Source: an uncultured bacterium (GTDB taxonomy: Bacteria; Actinomycetota; UBA4738; HRBIN12). From it: a DNA stretch of 9,810 bases. Of this stretch, positions 1 through 4,984 are shown in pieces (position 1 is the first letter of the stretch; the number at the start of each line of letters is the position of its first letter). The notes below the pieces were generated by a model that had not been told where the DNA came from, ran no database searches, and saw only the letters and a program-made list of their open reading frames with translations. The stretch covers positions 1 through 9,810 of the forward strand of contig CALGFI010000114.1 in the NCBI GenBank assembly GCA_937881155.1, given 5' to 3'. A program made the translations under genes and the position numbers.

Positions 1-956
1 ATCGTCTTCGCGTCCGCGATCGAGCGCGCGAACTCCTCGACGGTTCGGGGTCCGATGTCGAGGCCCTTCATGCCGGCCGGGATCGCGCTGGCGGGGACGG
101 TCTCGCGGCTGGCGTCCGCGGTAACTTCGGATGCCGCGACGACGTCCTCCGGCAGCTGGATCAGGACGCCTCGTTCCGCCGCCCGGGCACGCGCCTCCCG
201 GACCTCGCCGAAACTATCCGGTTCCACGAGGCTGTCGCCGATGGCTCCGCCGTCCGCGGCGAGAAACGTGAACGCCATCGCGCCGCCGATCAGGATGGCG
301 TCGACACGCTCGACGAGCGCGACGATCGTGGCGAGCTTGTCGGAGACCTTCGCCCCGCCGAGCACGGCGACGTACGGTGTGTCGGGATCGTTCAGCAGTC
401 GCGAGAGCGCCTCCACCTCTCGCTGCAGGAGCCGCCCGGCAACGGCGGGTCTCCCCTCTTTTACGAACAGCTCGGCAAGCGCGGCGACCGAAGCGTGCGC
501 GCGATGCACGGCGCCGAACGCGTCGTCGACATAGGCATCGGCGAGGTCGGCGAGCTCCCCGGCGAAGCCGGTGTCGTTCGCCTCCTCGCGTGGGTCGAAC
601 CGCAGGTTCTCCAGGTAGACCACGTCGCCGGGCTCGATGTGCCCGCAAACCGCCCGGACCTGATCGCCCACGACCTCGTCGAGCGCCTGAACGTCGCGCT
701 CGAGCAGCTCGCTCAAACGATCGGCGACCGGAGCCATCCGAAGCTCGTCGCGTGCCTCGCCCTTCGGACGGCCGAGGTGCGAGGCGACGACGAGCGACGT
801 TCCCGCGTCCAGGAGCTCGGTCAGCGTGGGCAGGCTCGCTCGAACCCGCGCGTCGTCGGTGACGGCGCCGTCTTTCAGCGGGACGTTGTGGTCGACGCGG
901 GCGAAGACGCGACGCCCGCCGATGTCGCCGAGGTCGTCGAGGGTTCGAAGCGTCAC
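1..956 (-). CDS. pgk: Phosphoglycerate kinase, 3'-truncated by the window edge
   Basis: Phosphoglycerate kinase transfers the acyl phosphate of 1,3-bisphosphoglycerate to ADP, giving ATP and 3-phosphoglycerate in cytosolic glycolysis. I translated 318 codons by hand from a GTG at 956; the frame stays open to the window edge. The family is usually about 390-400 residues, so the C-terminal part of the nucleotide-binding domain is missing. Visible motifs are RVDHNVPL (20-27, substrate-binding Arg, Asp and Asn), SHLGRPKG (59-66), ENLRF (116-120, Arg119), DAFGAVHRAHAS (145-156, Arg152), LGGAKVSDK (199-207) and GLDIGPRT near residue 300. His23 sits where Leu, Phe or Tyr is usual. The GTG start gives the usual N-terminus (TLDDL before the substrate motif) and lies 10 bases after the gap stop. 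No strong Shine-Dalgarno is visible, so translational coupling to gap is likely. The identity is secure; the exact start is slightly less so. Confidence 0.95.
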   Translation of the reverse strand, partial: MTLRTLDDLGDIGGRRVFARVDHNVPLKDGAVTDDARVRASLPTLTELLDAGTSLVVASHLGRPKGEARDELRMAPVADRLSELLERDVQALDEVVGDQVRAVCGHIEPGDVVYLENLRFDPREEANDTGFAGELADLADAYVDDAFGAVHRAHASVAALAELFVKEGRPAVAGRLLQREVEALSRLLNDPDTPYVAVLGGAKVSDKLATIVALVERVDAILIGGAMAFTFLAADGGAIGDSLVEPDSFGEVREARARAAERGVLIQLPEDVVAASEVTADASRETVPASAIPAGMKGLDIGPRTVEEFARSIADAKT

Positions 957-966
957 GTCACCGCGC

Positions 967-1977
967 TCACAGCGCCGCGGCGACCTTCTCCGCCAGGTCG
1001 ACGAGCCGGTTCGAATATCCCCACTCGTTGTCGTACCAGCCGACGACCTTCACCATGTTGCCGATGACCATTGTCGACGCGGCGTCGAACGTGCACGACG
1101 CCGAGGTACCGACGATGTCGCTCGAGACGATCGGATCCTCCGTGTAGACGAGGAGCCCGCCGCTCAGCGGACCGTCCTCCGACGCGGCCTTGAACGCCGC
1201 GTTCACCTCGTCGATCGTGACGTCCCGCTTCAGGGTGACGACGAGATCGGTGACCGAGCCGTCCGGCACCGGAACGCGCATGGCGATCCCGTCCATCTTG
1301 CCCTTGAGGTGCGGCATCACCGTGCCGGTAGCCTTCGCGGCGCCGGTCGACGTGGGAATGATGTTGATCGCCGCGGCGCGCGCGCGACGGAGATCCTTGT
1401 GCGGCAGGTCGAGGATGTTCTGGTCGTTCGTGTACGCGTGGATCGTGGTCATGAATCCCTGCTCGATTCCGAACGCGTCGTCCAGGACCTTCGCCATCGG
1501 AACCACCGAGTTCGTCGTGCAGGATGCGTTCGAGATCACGTTGTGCTGCGCGGGCTCGTACTTGTCGTCGTTGACCCCGGGGACGATGGTGATGTCCTCG
1601 CCCTTGGCCGGCGCGCTGATGATCACCTTCTCCGCGCCCGCGGCGATGTGCTTGTCCGCGTCCTCCCGGTTGGTGAATAGACCGGTCGACTCGATCACGA
1701 TCCGGGCCCCGAGCTCCTTCCACGGCAGGCTCGCCGGGTCGCGTTCCGCGAGGACCCGGAGCTCGTCACCGTCGACACGGATGCCGTTCTCGGAGACCGC
1801 GATGTCGCGGTCGAACGTCCCGAGCACGGAGTCGTACCGCAGCAAGTGCGCGAGGGTCTTCGAGTCCGTGATGTCGTTGACGGCGACGACGTCGAGGTCC
1901 GAACCTCGTTGCGTGGCTGCCCGGAAGAAGTTCCGCCCGATCCGTCCGAAGCCGTTGATTCCGATCTTCACGCCCAT
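967..1977 (-). CDS. gap: Glyceraldehyde-3-phosphate dehydrogenase, NAD-type
   Basis: This enzyme oxidises and phosphorylates glyceraldehyde 3-phosphate to 1,3-bisphosphoglycerate with NAD+, supplying the substrate of the downstream pgk product. The 336 residues match the family length. The N-terminal Rossmann motif INGFGRIGR is at 7-15, followed by the cofactor-binding segment VAVNDITD around 31-38. The catalytic segment SNASCTTN places the nucleophile at Cys153, and His180 in TIHAYTNDQ is the general base. The segment LDLPHKDLRRARAAA (189-203) carries the Leu-Pro pair typical of NAD-dependent glycolytic forms rather than the NADP-using photosynthetic form. The C-terminal WYDNEWGYSNR is intact. 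The ATG start is fixed by an AGGAGG site six bases upstream and by the universal N-terminus. It probably heads a gap-pgk unit, with a candidate promoter in the 75 bp after rapZ. Confidence 0.98.
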   Translation of the reverse strand: MGVKIGINGFGRIGRNFFRAATQRGSDLDVVAVNDITDSKTLAHLLRYDSVLGTFDRDIAVSENGIRVDGDELRVLAERDPASLPWKELGARIVIESTGLFTNREDADKHIAAGAEKVIISAPAKGEDITIVPGVNDDKYEPAQHNVISNASCTTNSVVPMAKVLDDAFGIEQGFMTTIHAYTNDQNILDLPHKDLRRARAAAINIIPTSTGAAKATGTVMPHLKGKMDGIAMRVPVPDGSVTDLVVTLKRDVTIDEVNAAFKAASEDGPLSGGLLVYTEDPIVSSDIVGTSASCTFDAASTMVIGNMVKVVGWYDNEWGYSNRLVDLAEKVAAAL

Positions 1978-1983
1978 CGCGGT

Positions 1984-1989
1984 CCTCCT
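1984..1989 (-). promoter_or_regulatory. Strong ribosome binding site of gap
   Basis: Read on the minus strand this is AGGAGG, six bases before the gap ATG. It is a perfect Shine-Dalgarno core at near-ideal spacing and the strongest one in the window, which fits a highly expressed glycolytic gene. It supports the ATG at 1977 as the true start. Confidence 0.9.
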
Positions 1990-2004
1990 GGAAGGGGAAT
2001 TTCC

Positions 2005-2034
2005 ACTCTATCGAAGGGGGTTCGGGTGGGTCGC
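2005..2034 (-). promoter_or_regulatory. Candidate promoter of gap-pgk
   Basis: The rapZ-gap spacer contains a minus-strand TAGAGT at 2010-2005, which fits the actinobacterial TANNNT -10 pattern. A weak -35-like GCGACC lies 18 bases upstream at 2034-2029 and matches TTGACA at only three positions. A start site about seven bases after the -10 would leave a leader of roughly 20 bases containing the AGGAGG site. It is plausible as a separate promoter for the glycolytic pair, but the motif is short and chance occurrence is possible. Confidence 0.35.
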
Positions 2035-2052
2035 TCGAGACGGTGAGCGCCC

Positions 2053-3012
2053 TCAGCGATCGAGGTCGCGGTAGTCGACCGACGCCGAGAGGCCCTTGTC
2101 TCGGAAGAACCGCGCCAGGTCGTCTGCGATGACGACCGAGCGGTGACGGCCGCCGGTGCATCCGACGGCGATCGTGAGGTACGACTTCCCCTCTGCGATG
2201 AACCCCGGAACCATGAACCCGAGAAGTGCGCGGAGCCGCCGCATGAACTCGCGGTAGGTCTGCTGACCGCGAACGTATCTCACGACACGTTCATCGGTGC
2301 CCGGCAGCGGCCGGAGGTCGTCGACCCAGTGGGGGTTCGGCAGGAACCGGCAGTCGATGACCAGGTCGGCATCGCGCGGAGCGCCGTACTTGTAGCCGAA
2401 CGAGATGAGCGAGACGGCGAGCCCCACGTCGGGCGCCGTGTCCGCGAAGGCTTCCCGGATGCGGTCGCGAAGCTCATGGGGCGTGAGGCCGGACGTGTCG
2501 ATGATCAGGTCGGCGTCGCCGCGGAGGCTCTCCATCATCAGGCGTTCCTTGCGGATGCCCTCGACGACGCGGTCGGCCGGGGCGAGCGGGTGCCGGCGCC
2601 GCGTGGCCTCGTAGCGGTTCACCAGGTCCTGGTCCGACGCCTCCAGGTAGAGGATCCGGTAGGGGATGTTGAGCTCGTCGAGCTCCGCGAGGGCCCGCGA
2701 GAGCTCGCCGAAGAACACTCCCCCGCGAACGTCGAGCACGATCGCGACCTTGCCAGGGCCGCCCGGCCTCGACGCGAGCTCCGCCATCTTCGACAGGAGC
2801 GACGGCGGCAGGTTGTCGACGACGAAGAAGCCCAGGTCCTCGAGGCATCGCGCCGCCTCGGAGCGCCCGGCGCCCGAAAGCCCGGTGATGATCGTGAACC
2901 CCGGACCCGACGTGCGACGTCGCGTTCGAGCCGGTTTCGAGCTGCCGGTCGGCTCGGACGATCGATTCGCGTTGCCCGTCCGCGTCCCCTCCGCTCGTTC
3001 CTGCACGCTCAC
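2053..3012 (-). CDS. rapZ: RapZ/YvcJ-family P-loop nucleotide-binding protein
   Basis: This is a member of the RapZ (YvcJ, formerly YhbJ) family of nucleotide-binding proteins. In E. coli RapZ is an RNA-binding adaptor controlling glucosamine-6-phosphate synthase through small RNAs; B. subtilis YvcJ hydrolyses GTP. The role in actinobacteria is less clear and I do not assume the E. coli one. The P-loop is TGLSGAGRS (43-51), with Arg50 in place of the usual Walker A lysine, followed by LEDLGFFVVDNLPP (57-70). C-terminal family motifs are SFGYKYG (204-210), DCRFLPNPHW (220-229) and GCTGGRHRS (284-292). The length is 319 residues. About 38 residues before the P-loop domain form a polar, Ser/Arg-rich extension that is probably disordered. 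The gene starts with GTG, overlapping the uvrC stop as GTGA, so the two are translationally coupled. yvcK and whiA, the usual next genes, are missing downstream. Confidence 0.94.
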   Translation of the reverse strand: MSVQERAEGTRTGNANRSSEPTGSSKPARTRRRTSGPGFTIITGLSGAGRSEAARCLEDLGFFVVDNLPPSLLSKMAELASRPGGPGKVAIVLDVRGGVFFGELSRALAELDELNIPYRILYLEASDQDLVNRYEATRRRHPLAPADRVVEGIRKERLMMESLRGDADLIIDTSGLTPHELRDRIREAFADTAPDVGLAVSLISFGYKYGAPRDADLVIDCRFLPNPHWVDDLRPLPGTDERVVRYVRGQQTYREFMRRLRALLGFMVPGFIAEGKSYLTIAVGCTGGRHRSVVIADDLARFFRDKGLSASVDYRDLDR

Positions 3013-4892
3013 GCGCTCTGCCTCCGCTGACCGTTCGCCGAGGCCGCCGTCGTGAGCCGTTCGTGAACCGCCTGCGCGACCCCACGTCCGACGCCGGGCG
3101 TAGCGGCGATCTCGTCGACGCTCGCGCGTGAGAGGCGCGCGAGCGACCCGAACCGCTTCAGCAGCGCCTTCTTCCGGCCGGGGCCGACACCCGGCACGTC
3201 GTCGAGCGGTGACGCCAGCGCGCGCTTCGCCCGCTTCTCACGGTGGTAGCTGATGGCGAACCGGTGCGCCTCGTCGCGGAGGTGTTGAAGCACGAACAGC
3301 GCCTCGGATCCGCGCGGGATCAGCAACGGATCCGGACGGTCCGGGAAGTAGATCTCCTCGAGCCGCTTGGCGAGGCCGATGGCCGGGATGTGGAGACCTT
3401 CTTCGGCGAGCACCTTCGTCGCCATCGAGAGCTGCCCCCGGCCGCCGTCGACCACGATCAGCGCGGGCGGGTACGAGAACCGGCGCCTCCGCGACGGGTC
3501 GCCGTCACGATCTTTGCGCAGTCGCGCGAACCGGCGCCCGAGCATCTCCTCCATGCTCGCGAAGTCGTCCTGTCCGGGGACCCCGCGGATCTCGAACCTC
3601 CGGTAGTCGGATCGCTTCGGCAGTCCGTCTTCGAACACGACCATCGAGCCGACCTTGTCGGTCGGGCCGAGGTTCGAGACGTCGTAGCACTCGATCCGCA
3701 GGGGCGCCTGCTCGAGGCCGAGCAGAGCGCCGAGCTCCGACAGCGCTCGCGAACGTGCGCCGAAGTCCGAGGCGCGCTTCAGCTTGTGCCGCTGGAAGTG
3801 ATCGCGCGCGTTCTGCGCGACCGTGTCCATCAGCTTTCGCTTCGCACCGCGTTCGGGCACGGCGAACACGACCGGTGCGCCCCGCCGCGCGGCGAGCCAC
3901 GCAGTCAGTACGTCGGCGTCGGCGGGTTCCGTCGGCAGGAGGATCCGCGGCGGAACCTCGGGGCGCTCCATGTAGAGCTCGCGCACGAACGACGCGAGCA
4001 GTTGCGGCACGTCGAGGTCTTCGACGCGATCGACCACCCAGCCCTTCCGGCCCTTCACGCGTCCGCGCCGAACGAAGAACACCTGGAACGCTGCCTCGAG
4101 GTCATCGTCGGCGACGCCGATCACATCGAGGTCCTGTGGCTGCGTGAGGACCATCTCCTGACTCTCGAGCGCGCGGCGAGCGGCGACCAGCTGGTCCCGA
4201 TACTTCGCGGCGAGCTCGAACTCCTCGCGGTCGGCCGCCGCCCGCATCTCGCGGTCGAGCCGAGCGAGCACGGGCCGTTCGTTCCCGGCGAGGAAGTCGG
4301 CGAGAGCATCGACGTGCCCACGGTACGTCTCCTCGGTCACGCCGGTGACCTCGGGGACGCACGGACCGGCGCATCGGCCGATGTCGTAGTACAGGCACGG
4401 TCGTCCCGCGCGGGCGCGCTGCTCGAAGAACGAGTTCGAGCAGGTACGTACGGGGAAGACGCGCGTCAGCGCATCGAGCGTCTCCCGGATCGCGTACGCG
4501 TGTCCGAACGGGCCGAAATACCTCACGTTCTTCCTCTTTGCGCCGCGCAGCACCTGAGCGCGGGGCCATCGCTCACCGACCGTCAGCGCCAGGTAGGGAT
4601 AGGACTTGTCGTCCCGGTAGCGCACGTTGAACCGCGGCCGGTGCTCCTGGATCAGGTTGTACTCGAGCATCAGCGCGTCCACCTCGCCCGAGGCGACGAT
4701 CCACTCGACGCCCTCGGCGGCGTCGACCATCGCGGCGGTCCTGGCGTGCAGGTCGCGGGCCCAGTAATTGGCCAGACGCTTCCGCAGCGAGCGGGCCTTG
4801 CCGACGTAGATCACGCGGCCATCGGCGTCCCTGAACAGGTAGGCGCCGGGCGCATCGGGGATCGTGGAGGGCTCCGGACGGAGGGCGCTCAC
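3009..4892 (-). CDS. uvrC: Excinuclease ABC subunit C (UvrC)
   Basis: UvrC makes both incisions around a DNA lesion after UvrA/UvrB have located and verified it. Its 627 residues are normal for the family. The N-terminal GIY-YIG nuclease carries PGAYLF and IYVGKA, with Tyr18, Tyr29, Lys32, Arg39, Glu77 and Asn89 at expected catalytic positions. Cys151, Cys166, Cys174 and Cys178 follow; this conserved quartet is reported to bind an iron-sulfur cluster in E. coli UvrC. A UVR helical motif that binds UvrB lies near 211-245. The RNase H-like nuclease is at about 400-555, with Asp404 (YDVSN), Asp482 (VDGGRGQ) and His543 (DEAHRFA). Two helix-hairpin-helix motifs, DVPGVGPGRK and ATPGVGRG, end the protein. 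The start is GTG; an ATG eight bases upstream is in another frame and stops after three codons. No Shine-Dalgarno is visible, but a TACAAT motif suggests leaderless expression. Confidence 0.98.
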   Translation of the reverse strand: MSALRPEPSTIPDAPGAYLFRDADGRVIYVGKARSLRKRLANYWARDLHARTAAMVDAAEGVEWIVASGEVDALMLEYNLIQEHRPRFNVRYRDDKSYPYLALTVGERWPRAQVLRGAKRKNVRYFGPFGHAYAIRETLDALTRVFPVRTCSNSFFEQRARAGRPCLYYDIGRCAGPCVPEVTGVTEETYRGHVDALADFLAGNERPVLARLDREMRAAADREEFELAAKYRDQLVAARRALESQEMVLTQPQDLDVIGVADDDLEAAFQVFFVRRGRVKGRKGWVVDRVEDLDVPQLLASFVRELYMERPEVPPRILLPTEPADADVLTAWLAARRGAPVVFAVPERGAKRKLMDTVAQNARDHFQRHKLKRASDFGARSRALSELGALLGLEQAPLRIECYDVSNLGPTDKVGSMVVFEDGLPKRSDYRRFEIRGVPGQDDFASMEEMLGRRFARLRKDRDGDPSRRRRFSYPPALIVVDGGRGQLSMATKVLAEEGLHIPAIGLAKRLEEIYFPDRPDPLLIPRGSEALFVLQHLRDEAHRFAISYHREKRAKRALASPLDDVPGVGPGRKKALLKRFGSLARLSRASVDEIAATPGVGRGVAQAVHERLTTAASANGQRRQSA

Positions 4893-4898
4893 ACGCCC

Positions 4899-4904
4899 AT
4901 TGTA
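4899..4904 (-). promoter_or_regulatory. Candidate leaderless -10 promoter of uvrC-rapZ
   Basis: On the minus strand this reads TACAAT, five of six matches to TATAAT and a fit to TANNNT. Exactly six bases separate its last T from the GTG start of uvrC at 4892, so transcription would be predicted to begin on or next to the G of the start codon. No Shine-Dalgarno precedes the gene, as expected for leaderless mRNA, which is common in actinobacteria. No convincing -35 element is visible at 16-18 bases. Confidence 0.5.
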
Positions 4905-4984
4905 GGACCGGCCCGGAACGCTCCTTCCGAAGCGAGACGGGTCGTCACGTGCCGTTCATCAATGAAACCGGGTGAACAGCTGGA

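Noticed and set aside
826..1680. Plus-strand open frames opposite gap and pgk
   Set aside because: They are antisense to unmistakable GAPDH and phosphoglycerate kinase frames and encode low-complexity Arg-rich sequence.
4952..4971. Imperfect hairpin (CCGTTCAT / ATGAA-CGG) downstream of the lipoprotein gene, considered as a terminator
   Set aside because: The loop is only two bases unless pairs open, there is a two-base bulge, the stem is A+T-rich and no T tract follows on the minus strand.
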